Shown here: positions 12,432-23,700 of the stretch, one piece after another
Position numbering within the stretch: the first letter of the stretch is position 1
Layout: the number at the start of each line of letters is the position of its first letter
NCBI GenBank assembly: GCA_950097015.1
Contig: CATNEN010000038.1
Span: forward strand, 33,752,501 to 33,816,500
Length of the DNA stretch: 64,000 nucleotides
Source: Macrostomum hystrix
Lineage: Eukaryota > Platyhelminthes > Macrostomidae
Reading direction: 5' to 3'
Notes under the pieces: generated by a model
Told to the model about the DNA's origin: nothing
The model's input: the letters and a program-made list of their open reading frames with translations, nothing else
The model's database searches: none
Program-made: the position numbers and the translations under genes

Positions 12432-13517
12432 GTTGCACTGCGACCGAGGTCACGGCGCGCAGTGCCCAGACGCAGTCGACCACTTGTTTGGAGTTGGACG
12501 TTAAAATCAATGTTACCTATCACAAGTTTAGGTAATTTAGGTATGCATATATAAACAGAAAACTTTAATTTAAATATAGCAATTTAAGTACAAAAAAACT
12601 ATTAAATAGGCCTAAACACTTTATTTTTTGTAATTTTAGGAACACATTACCTTGTAATATATTCAGAGGCCGTGATATTCAGGTATTTTTTTCAATCAAG
12701 CCAGCTTAATTTTAGAACTTTGACTAGCATGTTTTGCCTCCCTTCGGGGAGCCATATTCTGTATATTCAGTACCCAAAAGTGAAAATACTACGATAATGT
12801 TCTCTTTTTAAAATTGCAATTTTTTGGAGATCGTTAATAACGCATTCTAGGTAAAACAAAACTATCAACTTTTTTACGGTTTCTTAGTTTAGAGCCTTAT
12901 ATGTCAACGTGTTTGGTAAAAATGGTCTTACTAATTTTATACATAAAATTGTTCAGAGCAGTTTCTTAGTTAATACTGAAAATGAAATTAACTTTTATTC
13001 CACGAAATTCCGACTAACCGAGAAATGACTTGCTATATTCCGACTTTCTTTTTGCTTGCATTGCTCATGTGTACTACAGTTGTATACACATCCCGACAAA
13101 AATTTGACTTTCTTTATTTGTATGTGACTTTCTAAGCCCTGCTCATCGTACTAACTGCAACTGCAATTGCTGCGTTTTAATGAAAAAAAGCGCTTGTTTA
13201 TAGCAGTATTTTAATTAGTTACATTTGCAAGATCAATTTGTTTTGCTACATGAAGTAATGTTAATCTTTTTTTTTGTTTTTGGGATTTTGAAATCGTAGC
13301 TTTTGTCATTTGCTTCTACGAGTAGGCCCATATTCAGCATAGACTCAGAACAGTTTCTTGTTAAACAGTATTTTTACTATAAGTGCTTCAATTTTACTTT
13401 CCCCACCCCTCTGAATCAATTATGCATGCATGAATTTATAGTTAAAAACTCCGGATCAGAGTAGACTACATTGGGCTTTTACTATTTTCGACATAGTCTG
13501 TCTTTTTTACTTTCTCA
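12432..13517. other. AT-rich stretch, no gene seen
   Basis: No frame or repeat with a recognised identity. It probably includes the 5' part of the transposon carrying the gene at 13518, but I could not find a terminal inverted repeat here. Confidence 0.4.
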
Positions 13518-15416
13518 TTGAAATTTTATTCTTTTGATTATTTGATGTCTAACAGAGCATCTAATCGGTATTTGGCTAAGGAAATACAACATTTACTATC
13601 CAATCCTATTCTTAAAGCTGATAGTTTTGCTAATAGTGAAAATGCTGGTTATGAAGAAGAGAATGAAGAATTCTTTGACTGCCTTGAGCAACCAAATTTT
13701 GACAGGGAAATGTTCTTGTTATTTGAAGAACATCTTGATCTTGACCATGACAATGAGGTTCCTACAGAACCTCATTCAAGCAGTGGGGAGCAGCTTTCAT
13801 TGGCTCAGGAGCTTTTACTATTTTATTTGACATTCAATATTCCAACTACTGCCATGAACCACTTGCTAAGGATTTTAGCTAAGTTTCTGCCTCATGTACC
13901 AACATCTGTTTTTACATTAGAGAAACTTTTTCTAAAGTCAGAAATAGAAAAGCTTATTATTAACAATGGAAATCTTGCCTTTTTGTCCATCTCTGACAAC
14001 TTGAAATTTTTGCTTGATACTAAAATTTTAACAATTCCTAAAGGTACATCAGAGTTTTTAGTTAATTTAAAAGTAAATATAGATGGGCTTCCACTTTTTA
14101 AGTCATCTCGAATTGGATTGTGGCCAATTCTAATGATAGTTAATAATTGTTTTCGTCCTGTGCCACTTGGATTGTTTTGTGGAATTGGAAAGCCAGACTT
14201 AAAGTGCTTTTTGAATAGTTTCTGTGAAGAAGTTAGGAAGTTACTTCAGTTTAATTTCTTGTACAATGGAGTAATCATTAAGCTAAATAATATAATTTTT
14301 ATACGTGATACACCAGCCAGAAATTTCATTCAGTGTTTAAAGGGCCATTCTAGCTATGTTGGGTGTAGCTGGTGCCGTCAAGTTGGAAGTTATATTGGGG
14401 ACAGAATATGTTTCTCTAGCAGCACGGCTGAGGCAAGAACTAATGATGACTACAAGAATCACAGGGAAAATAATCAGCATAGCCTTTCACCACTAGCAGA
14501 CATAGTTCCTATGTACTCTAACTTTACTCCAGACTATATGCACATAGCTTGTTTAGGAGTTTGCCGAAAGCTGATGAAGTTGTACTTTCTTGGAGCAAAG
14601 CATATTCGACTACCTTGCAAACTGTCTATTAACTTAAAAAGCATTGTTAACAAGAAGATTGGAGAAGTGCGAAAATTCATTCCCAATAATTTTCAACGAA
14701 AGCTTAGGGATTTCTCAAACATTGAACATTTCAAGGCCACAGAATATCGCCAAATCCTGTTGTATCTGGGTCCATATCTTCTTGCAGATGTTTTGCCAAT
14801 TGAGTACTACAATCATTTTTTATTGCTCCATTGGTCTTTGTATGTACTTAGTTCTAGTGCCCATAGTAAGAAGTACCTTGCTGCAGCAGAAGCCTGCTTG
14901 AAGAAGTTTGTTGCTGATGCACCAGGTCTGTACTATGTAAATATATTATCTTACAACTTCCATGCTCTTTTGCACTTTCCAGAGTTCATCCAATTATATG
15001 GTCCAGTAGACAACTTTTCAGCTTTTCCATTTGAGAATTATCTTCAGCTAATCAAAAAACGTATTAGGTGTAATAATAATATTTTTACCCAGTCCATCAA
15101 TCAGCTTCTTAATGTGCGCTATTTGTATTCTAGTGATAAGCTTTCGAGCCTTACATTCTCCAGCAGAAGTCCAGACAATTGTGCAATTATTGATAATGGG
15201 GATGTAATACTAGTGTCGAGAGAACATGATGGCTTGGTATCTGGCCGTTTGCTGAAATTTCATAAGAGCTTATATTCTTTTCCTTATCCATCTGCATCAA
15301 TAGGAATTTGGCTTTATCAGCCTTCAATGTCACATCTGACCAATGTTCATCCTACTAGAAAGGCTATTTTAATACAGTTAGATTGTGAGTATTTGGTTAT
15401 TCCTTGCATTGATTAG
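13518..15416 (+). CDS. Tnp2-type transposase, element II, intact 632-codon frame
   Basis: A single uninterrupted frame encodes a Tnp2 (Transposase_21) family protein, the transposase type of EnSpm/CACTA elements. Visible blocks: an acidic N-terminus; VNIDGLPLFKSSRIGLWPIL near residue 190, with the first family aspartate; LFCGIGKPDLKCFLNSF; RDTPARNFIQC; a Cys pair GCSWC; FTPDYMHIACLG; and a C-terminal HALLHFPEFIQLYGPVDNF. An in-frame ATG at 13543 could also start the protein, and an upstream exon is possible because related genes in the window are spliced. It is the only transposase of this family here without frame damage. It is followed 200 bases later by the gene at 15616, probably its partner. 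A role in cutting its element out is family knowledge; activity is not shown. Confidence 0.75.
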   Translation: MKFYSFDYLMSNRASNRYLAKEIQHLLSNPILKADSFANSENAGYEEENEEFFDCLEQPNFDREMFLLFEEHLDLDHDNEVPTEPHSSSGEQLSLAQELLLFYLTFNIPTTAMNHLLRILAKFLPHVPTSVFTLEKLFLKSEIEKLIINNGNLAFLSISDNLKFLLDTKILTIPKGTSEFLVNLKVNIDGLPLFKSSRIGLWPILMIVNNCFRPVPLGLFCGIGKPDLKCFLNSFCEEVRKLLQFNFLYNGVIIKLNNIIFIRDTPARNFIQCLKGHSSYVGCSWCRQVGSYIGDRICFSSSTAEARTNDDYKNHRENNQHSLSPLADIVPMYSNFTPDYMHIACLGVCRKLMKLYFLGAKHIRLPCKLSINLKSIVNKKIGEVRKFIPNNFQRKLRDFSNIEHFKATEYRQILLYLGPYLLADVLPIEYYNHFLLLHWSLYVLSSSAHSKKYLAAAEACLKKFVADAPGLYYVNILSYNFHALLHFPEFIQLYGPVDNFSAFPFENYLQLIKKRIRCNNNIFTQSINQLLNVRYLYSSDKLSSLTFSSRSPDNCAIIDNGDVILVSREHDGLVSGRLLKFHKSLYSFPYPSASIGIWLYQPSMSHLTNVHPTRKAILIQLDCEYLVIPCID

Positions 15417-15615
15417 AACTATGTTTTCTCATCAATTTATTCAATTCATTCCTTACCACCAAGCCAATATTTATTAGTGCATAGGCCTATCTCATTGATT
15501 TCAAAATGTTACGATATTGCTCCTTATTGTTATCATATCAATAATAGTCACTGTCTTTTTTCGAAAGTATCGAAAAATGTCTCAGAAGTTTCTTTTCTAG
15601 CTTCGAAAAGGTAAG

Positions 15616-16714
15616 ATGAAATACATTGTATACTTCGTTCGTGACAAAGAAGTAATAGAAGCTGATGAAGCGCAGTGCATCCTGGGAACATATGCTTTCT
15701 GGACGCTAGAGCAGTGGGGAAAACTTGCGCCTTCAACAGAAGTTCTGATCCAAGTGATATATAGAGAAAAGCTGGAGGATGCCGTCGTTCTCCAGGTCAT
15801 AGCGCACGAGTGTGACACAACAAACACTGTCAACATGCTTAGAACCGTCATTCGAGAAAAGCGGTTTAGCCAAAGCCATCTGCTTACGCAAGTGCTGCCG
15901 AACCGAGTTAGAAAGACTGGTCGGCAATCGCTGCCTCCACTGGGTACCCTTTGGACAGCGGATGAAGCGACGGAAGATGAAAGGGTAAAAAACAACATAT
16001 CTTGGTTTATTTTAGATCAATTTTCTGTTTTACCTAAATTGTAATCCGTAAACTAAACATCGGCGTTTTGGTGTTGCATTGATTTAAGCGTGTATCACAA
16101 TTCACAATATTGATCTAAACAACCTTGCATTCAGGATTCAAGCTCTCAGAAACGGGACGAAAATGCGCACATTGCCCTTTCAGCACCCCAGTGGTAATTG
16201 AGCTTCCATTGCTACCGTCATCGCCTGCTACTACAATTGCTAAGGTAATTCATAAATTCACGTTACTATGCAAGATTTACTACTACCGCGCTGATAGCGA
16301 TCGCCTGATCATAGGGATTAGGACCTATACTCGAACAAACTTGTTAAATCAGCATTATCAGTATTTTTTTCGCCTTAATGAAAACTCTATTGTACCTTAT
16401 TCTTATATTTAGCAAAAAAATCTTTATCTTGAGCGTGGCTTTTTACTTAATATTATTGAAAGAGCTATAAATACTATATAATGTATCGAAACGCGAAAAT
16501 TTTTATTTTCTAGAGCTCATCAAACATTTCTGTCCAAACTCCACGGACCACTCAAGTTCGTGGCATCCTCCAACAGTCTCAGAGTGCCAACAAGACTCCT
16601 GATCGGCCGCAACGGCAGCTGGAAGATGCGTGCGCTTCCCTGAGCAGTTTTAGCAGCCGACCGGACATCTCGATAGCAGTGCCTCAAGAGGACAGCGTGC
16701 GAGTACCACCAGTG
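15616..16714 (+). CDS. partner gene of element II, 5' exons only
   Basis: Three exons fit together: 15616-15984, 16135-16193 and 16516-16714. They join in phase 0 and then in phase 2, using TTCAG and TAGAG acceptors and GTAAAA, GTAATT and GTAACT donors. The first exon encodes about 123 residues starting MKYIVYFVRDKEVIEADEAQ. The later exons are Ser/Gln-rich and hydrophilic. By position directly behind a Tnp2 transposase it corresponds to the DUF4806-type gene of element III (36787-39640), but no DUF4806 exons follow because LTR copy B begins at about 16922. The protein is therefore truncated. The assignment rests on gene order more than on sequence. Confidence 0.45.
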
Positions 16715-16746
16715 GTAACTACTTTCAATTCATATGCTCCTATTTA

Positions 16747-16785
16747 CTTGTGTCTAAGTAGTTATTCTAACTACTTAGACACAAG
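16747..16785. repeat. perfect 18-bp inverted repeat with a 3-base loop
   Basis: Bases 16747-16764 (CTTGTGTCTAAGTAGTTA) are repeated as their exact complement at 16768-16785 around TTC. It lies in the intron after the last exon of the element II partner gene. It could be a fold-back mini-element or a cruciform; no matching copy elsewhere in the window was noticed. Confidence 0.85.
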
Positions 16786-16921
16786 CTATTGACAAGATAC
16801 TGTACCATTCTAACACTTGACTTAATATATGTCTATGGCTGAAAGAGCTAGATTCTTGCTTCAAATTTGGGGGTAAGGCTGATGGTTATAACTAAGAAGT
16901 CTAGGTTATGGTTGGGAGTTT

Positions 16922-18510
16922 TGAAACCACTGAGCTGCCCCCGTGAGAGATAGAAGCCTAGAGGCGGGTGTAGGAATCGATGAACCATCCGCCTGGCTGC
17001 TCGCAGGATGTCGCGGAGAGAAGGCAGAAATGAAGGGAGGGGTGAGGAGATGAAGGGAGAGATGAGGAGGTTCAATGGCTGCAGAGAGTGGTCCTATTGG
17101 CCTCAGTCTGGCCAGTCCCACTCGTCCCATAGGCCACAGGCATGACTGCCGTGCCTACCCCTAGCTATGCTCGAAACCGGCGAAAGGTCTAAAAGAGAGG
17201 TGTCGGACTATCCGGAATCGGACAGGACAGGGCTAGATAGCCTACTGTCATCAGTAGTACGTGCGCAACTGACTCCTAACCTTGGTAGCGGTGGTCGATT
17301 CGGCCTAGGCTCTTGTCATAGAAATGCGGAAAGGCTATCGGCAAAGCGGATAGATGATCTAGGGTAGCGCCACCTCCCAATGCGCCTACGTTGCCACCGC
17401 AGACATTTGGGAACTTGGGTCCCCGGAGCGCACAGCTCCTAGTTTATCACACAGATCTAGACAAGCCGAAAATAGGGCATTGCTGCAACTTCCGTTTTAG
17501 ACTGGGGTGAGAGCCCCAGAATGGATCGAGACACGCCTCAAAAGGCGATTCCTGAATTCGCGCTACAGGGGTCTAGAAAGGTGGTACTAAGAACTTGAAT
17601 GAGAGTCCATAGCCGGAATCCTACTCATAAGACATCAGACACATTGTATACATTAGACTGCAGCCTACGCATTAAGTAACTAAATCTGTGTGAGTTGAGG
17701 AAAGCAGAGGCTGGAGAGATTAAGCAGAACAACTGGCTGAGTGATTACGCAAGCGTGAGATTATTGATCATCACTCTCGCTCCCGTGGCCGCAGTTGCGA
17801 GAGGGGGATAGGGGAAAACTCCATTGGAAAGGGAGTTCGACACGTACACTTTGAGCCCGCCCAAGAGGGAGAAGGAAAGCCGGCCAAGGATTCCCCCAAC
17901 GCCCTGGGAAGAAATGTACATACTACCTCCGCATCTGCTTGCAAATCCCTAGCTTCTTATTACTCTTGTGCGCGCTTACAGTTGCTCTCCTGCCGCAGCT
18001 CTCAGCTCGGCATCACCAGAGCCCACCCCCTAGGAGATTAGCCACTCATAGCTGAGGGCTGCCTAGTAGTGAAAATAAACATAGAAGATAACATGCGGAG
18101 AGGATTTAAATTGTTATTAAAAATTGGCCTATAATTAAATGATTGGCTAAAGTTGCACTATTTTATAAGCCAAGAAAATCCCTAAATCCCGTGCCCGCTA
18201 TGTGCCGCCTAACTAGTAGAATAAGTCCCTTAGGAGTAACAATGGATAAACCGCTGCGCGGGTTACTTAGCTGAATGCCGGTCGCGTGCTGCAGGCCTGT
18301 AGTTTTTGAGGGATGGGTGGGGCAAAACAGCAAAGGCAGGGGAGAGGAAAGCTAGACGTGAGCTGGCAGGGGCCAACGCACTAGTGAGCGCAATGCGCAA
18401 TTTGCAGAGCTCACCTAAAGAGGTGGCTTTTACTACTGGGGCTTATAGGCAGGCAATGAGCCTGTGAGCGCTAATGAGCTGAAAGCTCGAGGGTCTAAGC
18501 TCTAAGTGGG
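16922..18510 (+). mobile_element. solo-LTR repeat, copy B, 3' end missing
   Basis: From about 16922 (TGAAACC) the sequence follows copies A, C and D through the GGCCACAGGCATGACTGCCG, CATTTGGGAACTTGGGTCCC and CCGCTGCGCGGGTTACTTAG blocks. Homology stops near 18510 and the last ~830 bases of the repeat, including the CACATCA end, are absent. No target duplication can be assigned. The left junction interrupts the element II partner gene. Confidence 0.7.
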
Positions 18511-18980
18511 AGATATAGGTCCGTCGGGGAAAGACGGGTCCGCAAGAAGGTGTCTGCAGCTGTGCCCGCCTTCCCTTGCCCGGCTTGGTCTCGGTTGCGC
18601 AATCCTGGGAGGCTCCGGCCGTCTTTTCTCCTTGAGTCCGAGGGGTCCGGCCGTGCTCTTCCCAGGTGGCTCCAGGTTGGTTGGCCCGTTTGCGCCCTCG
18701 CCAATTCCGTTGCCGGGCATTGGTAGCCTCTGATCTGCCGCGCGCCCAGGTGTTTCCGGCTGGCCGTGCCCGAGAATGCTCGCCGGGCCGGTTGCCTAGC
18801 CGTTACGCGCGGTCCATTAGGCGCTGCAGCTGGTTGCAGCTGGAGAGACCGCTGCTCGGCCGCTTGGTGATGCTGTTGCTGGCCGCGGTATCCCCACACC
18901 GAAAAGGTCAGGGCCCCAACGACTAAACTGTAACTATGGGTCCCCTATACTGGAATTCCCAAATTTCCAACTGTCTTCCT
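18511..18980. other. GC-rich stretch next to the truncated LTR
   Basis: Much richer in G+C and CpG than its surroundings, with open frames on both strands (for example minus 18899-18495) and no recognisable protein. It lies directly upstream of the CCAAT and TATA elements of the small gene at 19163, so it may be a CpG-rich promoter region. That is inference. Confidence 0.4.
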
Positions 18981-19030
18981 ATTGGTTGGCGCTCCCGCAA
19001 CCATAACCCCTAAACAAAATGCTATAAAAA
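18981..19030 (+). promoter_or_regulatory. candidate promoter: inverted CCAAT box and TATA box
   Basis: ATTGG (18981-18985) is followed about 40 bases later by TATAAAAA (19023-19030). Transcription would start near 19055-19060, about 100 bases before the ATG at 19163. The spacing fits a core RNA polymerase II promoter. Confidence 0.5.
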
Positions 19031-19162
19031 CAACCACTTGACGCCCCATTAAACTCAAGCTGCTATCTTTCCGAGAAAAACTAGCTAAAGAATTTTTCTT
19101 GCTTCCTCAGCTAAAAATAAAATCAACTATCCGCCTATTCGCTCTGCTACTTGGATCGAAAC

Positions 19163-19896
19163 ATGGCCGAGCCGCAATCTGGTGAAGAAAGGTGAGTTAT
19201 TTTTGCTTCTACTCGGCCCCCCAAGGCCGGTTATTAAGGGGTTATTACGAGGTTAGTTGCATAATAATAAAAACAGAGGTAATTATCGTCCCCGGCACAC
19301 CCAACTTGTTTCTATCTATGATCAATTCCCACCCGGGCCCAGATGCCCACACCCACTATTGGTTCGAGAAAAAACAATCCCAGCGAAAAATCTTAGTTTA
19401 GAGTTGGATTTGGATTTTTTAATTGCATAAATATGGCATGTGCTGGCGATCATCATTATTACTTGCCACCGTCTTATCCTGCCAATTCTTCAGAGATTAC
19501 TTGCCGCAGCCGCGCGGCCAGCCGCCTCAGCCAGCTCTGTCGGGACGACCCACACGGGTGACATTCGCTATCCGTAAGTGAAAAGACCCCACGATGATTT
19601 CTGAACCCATCCTAGGCCACCATTTGAAAAGCCTTTTACTAACGCGACTCCGCCTTTCCTAACAAATCCTTAAATCCCTTCCTTACAGGCATCGATCTGG
19701 CTCTGGGCCAGGAGGTGGCCTTCGGCTCCATGATAGCCAGCCTGTTACAGGGGCCCCTTGGCGCGGCCGTCGCCGTCGGGCTACTTCCGGGTATTGCCAC
19801 ACTCTGGACCGCCCTCTGGTGTGTGTGAGGCGCCAGGACGTTTCATACGAGGACATGTTGAAAAATGCTGCCCGCGTGCTGCTGCACAGCACTTAG
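19163..19896 (+). CDS. compact three-exon gene, small protein of unknown function
   Basis: Exon 1 is 19163-19191 (MAEPQSGEE, donor GTGAGT). Exon 2 ends at 19573 (donor GTAAGTG). Exon 3 starts at 19689 after CTTACAG. Exon 2 has two acceptors two bases apart (CAG then AG). Starting exon 2 at 19496 gives 104 residues ending VRRQDVSYEDMLKNAARVL plus a short tail, with stop TAG 19894-19896. Starting it at 19494 gives 82 residues with a hydrophobic end (VAVGLLPGIATLWTALWCV), stop TGA 19826-19828. Both models stay open throughout. The 104-residue product looks more like a soluble protein. An ATTGG/TATA promoter lies upstream and AATAAA downstream. I do not recognise the family. It is one of the few non-transposon genes here. 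Confidence 0.5.
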
Positions 19897-20010
19897 CAAA
19901 AGAGTGTCATTCGAGTGGTGCCCACCATGTAAATAGGGTGCAAAACCCCCCCGTTGTAGTTCTCTTTGAATCGGAAAAAAATACAACATGCCTGTTACCT
20001 GGTTATTTTG

Positions 20011-20016
20011 AATAAA
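20011..20016 (+). terminator. poly(A) signal AATAAA of the small gene
   Basis: AATAAA lies 115 bases after the longer stop codon and fits the 3' end of the gene at 19163. Confidence 0.5.
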
Positions 20017-20823
20017 GTGTAAACCTTCGGCGATCTTTCTAGTAATTTCTTTAATAATTATGCTGCTCATAGTATAAGAAAACCTAAAGGACGACACGCC
20101 ACCCCAATTCTGACCACTAAAGTTCATTCCTTTACTAATAGTAAGTTGGATCTGCCCCGAAGCATATAACCGTGTTCTCACCTAGGTGCTCGCAGTTCCA
20201 TTGACTCATCCTAATTGTAAACAACCATGTTCTCTAGCTAAATGTCGCTTCCTTCTCCTCTCACTTCCCTGAGAAAAGAGACCACCATTTGAAATATACT
20301 ACCCTCTGAGCCAATGAAAACGCTCCCCTTAAGTCCTAACTATATGCCCTGTCGGTTCCTTGATTTATGACTGCCCACCGAGTTTGGTGACTGCATTTTT
20401 AATCCAAGTAATTGGATGACATACATTTACTCTTGTTAAATTTTCAACTTCATGTTTTACCTTCAGATTGATGTCATTGAAACTGAGCAATTAAAACAAT
20501 TTAGCTGCCAGTGCATATTAAACTCTTGACTTATGAGCTTTTTATTTACTTGGCCTAGCTATCTTACAGATAATACAAAGTAATTGAATAAAAGCTGAAA
20601 ATAATTAAACAATTCTATAAAATATCCAAGCACCATTTGCTTGCTATAAAGCAAAAAAGTTTTGTAGCTATCATCATAATCTTGGCCTAAAAACTGGTAA
20701 TATTATATTGTTAGCTTTTGGCTAGCTAAATAGCTAATTTGAATTAAGTCAAAAATATCTTATCTAAACTAAACTAATCAAAACAATGCTTAAAAAAGTA
20801 TAACATAATTTAACTAATTTTAG
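20017..20823. other. no gene seen
   Basis: AT-rich sequence, no supported frame, no repeat recognised apart from TAGGCCTA-like words. Confidence 0.4.
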
Positions 20824-21220
20824 ATGGATATTCCCGTTGAAAACAATGAGGATAATGAGTTACTTCAAGATCACATTTCACTTGATAACTTTGAAAATAG
20901 CATGATTTTTCAAGAGGCCTAGCATTTTTTAGATCAGCAAACTGAATAATCTACGTGCTCTAAGTCTAATGAAGCTTTACCTAATCCAAATTTGTTTGAT
21001 AATCAAAGAAGCCAAACAACTGGCCTAAACAATGGTGTACATTGTGAAGATATTCAAGATCAGGAAGCTATGAAGCATTTTGAAGACACTGCACTCTTGG
21101 TCAATATGGAATCTAAATTGATTTCCAACAAAGATGGTCTAAACGTAGATCAAACATATGAATCTGAATGTTGTTGTCATAGCCAAGGTGCCATATCTCA
21201 CTGTGACAAAAGCACATCAG
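20824..21220 (+). pseudogene. broken acidic exon, probably from a transposon gene
   Basis: Starting at ATG after TTTTAG, the frame reads a coherent Asp/Glu/Asn-rich protein up to a GTAAGAAA donor at 21221. It is cut by TAG at 20920-20922 and TAA at 20947-20949. The continuous sense either side of these stops suggests a once-functional exon. It may be the N-terminal part of a gene interrupted by the Polinton that starts within the next 140 bases. No family recognised. Confidence 0.4.
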
Positions 21221-21359
21221 GTAAGAAAAAAAGTAATTAAATATTGTAGGCAACCATACAATGTTTGGATCTCTGTGTCTATGAGAGCTAATTGCCTAAT
21301 GTACAAAATAATTTTTTGTGGATTGTGTAGTACTCAATTTATTTCAATATATTTTAGGT

Positions 21360-23606
21360 GTCATAGAGATGGTCAACATTCTGGATGCAAGACAATTAAT
21401 TACATATGAACTTGGTGATCAAGTAAAAGAATTCTTCATTCTTGGGCACTGCCCAACTGGTAGCAGGCAAAGACACACAATGAGCGGGGTCAAGACCATA
21501 AGCAGAGTATCAGGTGTTTCTGAATGTTTCAAATACATCAGCTAGAAGAAAGACATCAGTACAAAGGTAAAGCATGTGATAATCAAGAAAGTTCGACAAT
21601 TAAAATGCTTGTAAACAGTCTGAGCATGCTCATAATCTTCATCAGAAATCCCAGAGTTTGTTAGCTTTGAAAAGAACTTGTCCTTTGGTGGTAGTTGTTC
21701 TGCAAAGACATGATTACCTGTCACCCATTCATAAGGGTAGAAACCTTTTTTTCTAAGAAACTTAAACGAATCTGGGGTTCTAGGATTGGGGGAATCTGCA
21801 AGCGACTTGGTATAAGTGCATTGGTCATCGGTGAGATTTTTGCTCAAAGCATCGAGACTTGCGGCCAGAAACTGGAATGAATCCTTGATCTTAATCTTGC
21901 CTGAATCTCGCTTAATATCAATGCACTTGAACTTTTCTTTGTTCTCTGCGATGCATTCTAGTTTAATGCCTGGTATCATACCCAGCTTCTCAACCAATAA
22001 GTGATAATCATATCCCCTTCCGTTATGGAAGAAAATGGTAAGGTCGCGGATGTTTTTCTGAAGTTTCAGATTGCAAGTGTTATGAGCTGCCCCTCAAAAT
22101 TTTCCTGTGAAGTGATCGTGGTCTCTGTGTAGTTTGTCAGAGAGGGTGTTAATAGCTTTCGGCAGATGTGACAATGAGTTGCAGAGTTGAAGTTCATTTC
22201 ATCTTGATCGGACATAGTTATTGGAACAGGCTGAATGGCGGCAACATTTTTCTGTAATTCCATCATCGAGTAAATGAATTGTTCAACACACTGGTCACCT
22301 AAGAAATACCTTGAGTCAATAAAAGAGTCTCTTCCAATAAAGAAATAGGCAACAGAATTTGGGACATGCTTATTGGTTTCAGGGTTTATAGTGCATTCGA
22401 AGTCAGCGCATACTATAAACGGGAGCTTCTCCATCTTGTGATAACTCTTAAATCTGAGATACTTATTATCACCATTGGGAAGTGTGCAGTTGGTTGGATG
22501 ATCTTCACAGGTCAGTTCATGCTCTTTAAGTTTTTTATAACGATCGCGTCCACTATAATACTTCAGACAAAGACGGCAGATTGCTACCGGTTCATGATGA
22601 TTGTTCATTTGCTTGTGGAGGAGCCTGGAAAGATCTTTAATCCAAACGTAGTGGGCATTTTCTCGAAAATCACCTATGATTAGAAGATCAACATCTATGC
22701 GACGCCTACCTTCAGGATCTAGCGTGTTTTTACTGGCTCTGACTAATTGTACTTTTTCGCTCTTCTCATTCCATTCAAAGACTGTGATTCTGATTTTATT
22801 GTTAAAGACTTCCTCGAGCTTTGGGATTTGATCGATTGCCAAGCCGCCTCTATTGAAGGAAATTCCTTGAGCATAACACATAAGATAATAAGAATTGAAA
22901 GAATCTTGATAATGAGAAGTTCTCTCTGGGTGGGCTCGATCTTTCTGATACAATATTGCAGACAAAACGGCCCATAGTGCACAGCATTGGTCATAATTTT
23001 GCACATTGATGCAAGCCTTTTTATCCGCTAGCTTTTTCGGGAGCACAATATATGATGAGGGTCATAATACATGATCATTACAGTAGCTGTTTGAATGCCA
23101 TTGACAACCCAACCTGATCCTCTGGAAGTAAAGGCGTCAATCTTTTTACTGATCTCTTGAAGAAAGGGATCCTGAGTGTCAGTGGGAGTAAAGGGTAGAG
23201 CTTTAGTTGTCATGTAGTATTCATGACGCTCAGTGGGTTTTGCAGGCATGTAAAATTCAGTCTTGAATGATCACTGAAGTTTGAAGGTCTTACGTGACTT
23301 TCTGTATTTCAATCAATTATGATCAATTACTGATTGAATTCTGTCTTTGAAGTCGTAAATGTCTGTAAGGGAATTTGTGGTGTCTTCCTGGATTGTATAC
23401 TCAATATAATGCTCTGTGAATTTTCTCTGTGCAAATTTAAGGTCTTCAGTTTGTAGCTCTGCTTCAACCTGGTGGATTGTACGTTCTAGATCTTCTTGCT
23501 CTTGCTTATTCTGTGGGTATTTCGACACATTTTGACCTGTGAGTGTCTCATACTTATTAACTAAGCTGCGGCTCTTTTGTTGATGCTCAGTCGCCGGCTT
23601 CTTCAC
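21360..23606 (-). pseudogene. polB: Polinton protein-primed DNA polymerase B, N-terminal half, frameshifted
   Basis: Reading from 23606 downwards: a charged, coiled-coil-like N-terminal stretch (23606-23313, assignment uncertain), a segment with FTSRGSGWVV (23249-23028), the main frame 23046-22066, and the frame 21997-21542. The main frame has Cys-rich CRLCLKYY and the exonuclease I motif FIVCADFECT with its Asp and Glu. The 21997 frame contains KDSFQFLAASLDALSKNL. Homology continues in another frame to about 21360. Neighbouring frames are offset by single bases near 23035 and near 22085 (a G run), and again after 21560. The palm motifs needed for synthesis are missing, so the gene is truncated as well as frameshifted. 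Confidence 0.8.
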
Positions 23607-23659
23607 CGGTGTGTACTGCTCTGAATGCTGAAGCTGATTAATAATTTCTTGCTGTATTG

Positions 23660-23700
23660 CTTTATTAGAAATTAGAAATTTCTAATTAGAAATTAATTTA
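23660..23700. repeat. AT-rich palindrome between polB and integrase
   Basis: TTAGAAATTAGAAATTTCTAA-type sequence reads nearly the same on both strands, just after the integrase stop. It may have acted as a terminator or recombination spot; this is inference. Confidence 0.5.

Noticed and set aside
18495-18899. 134-codon minus-strand frame in GC-rich DNA
   Set aside because: High GC alone lengthens frames; both strands are open and no motif or splice context supports it.
21358-21545. Plus-strand exon-like frame after TTTTAG, in phase with the broken exon at 20824-21220
   Set aside because: The minus strand over the same bases continues the Polinton polymerase (for example DVFLLADVFETF and YGLDP), so the plus-strand frame is an antisense shadow.
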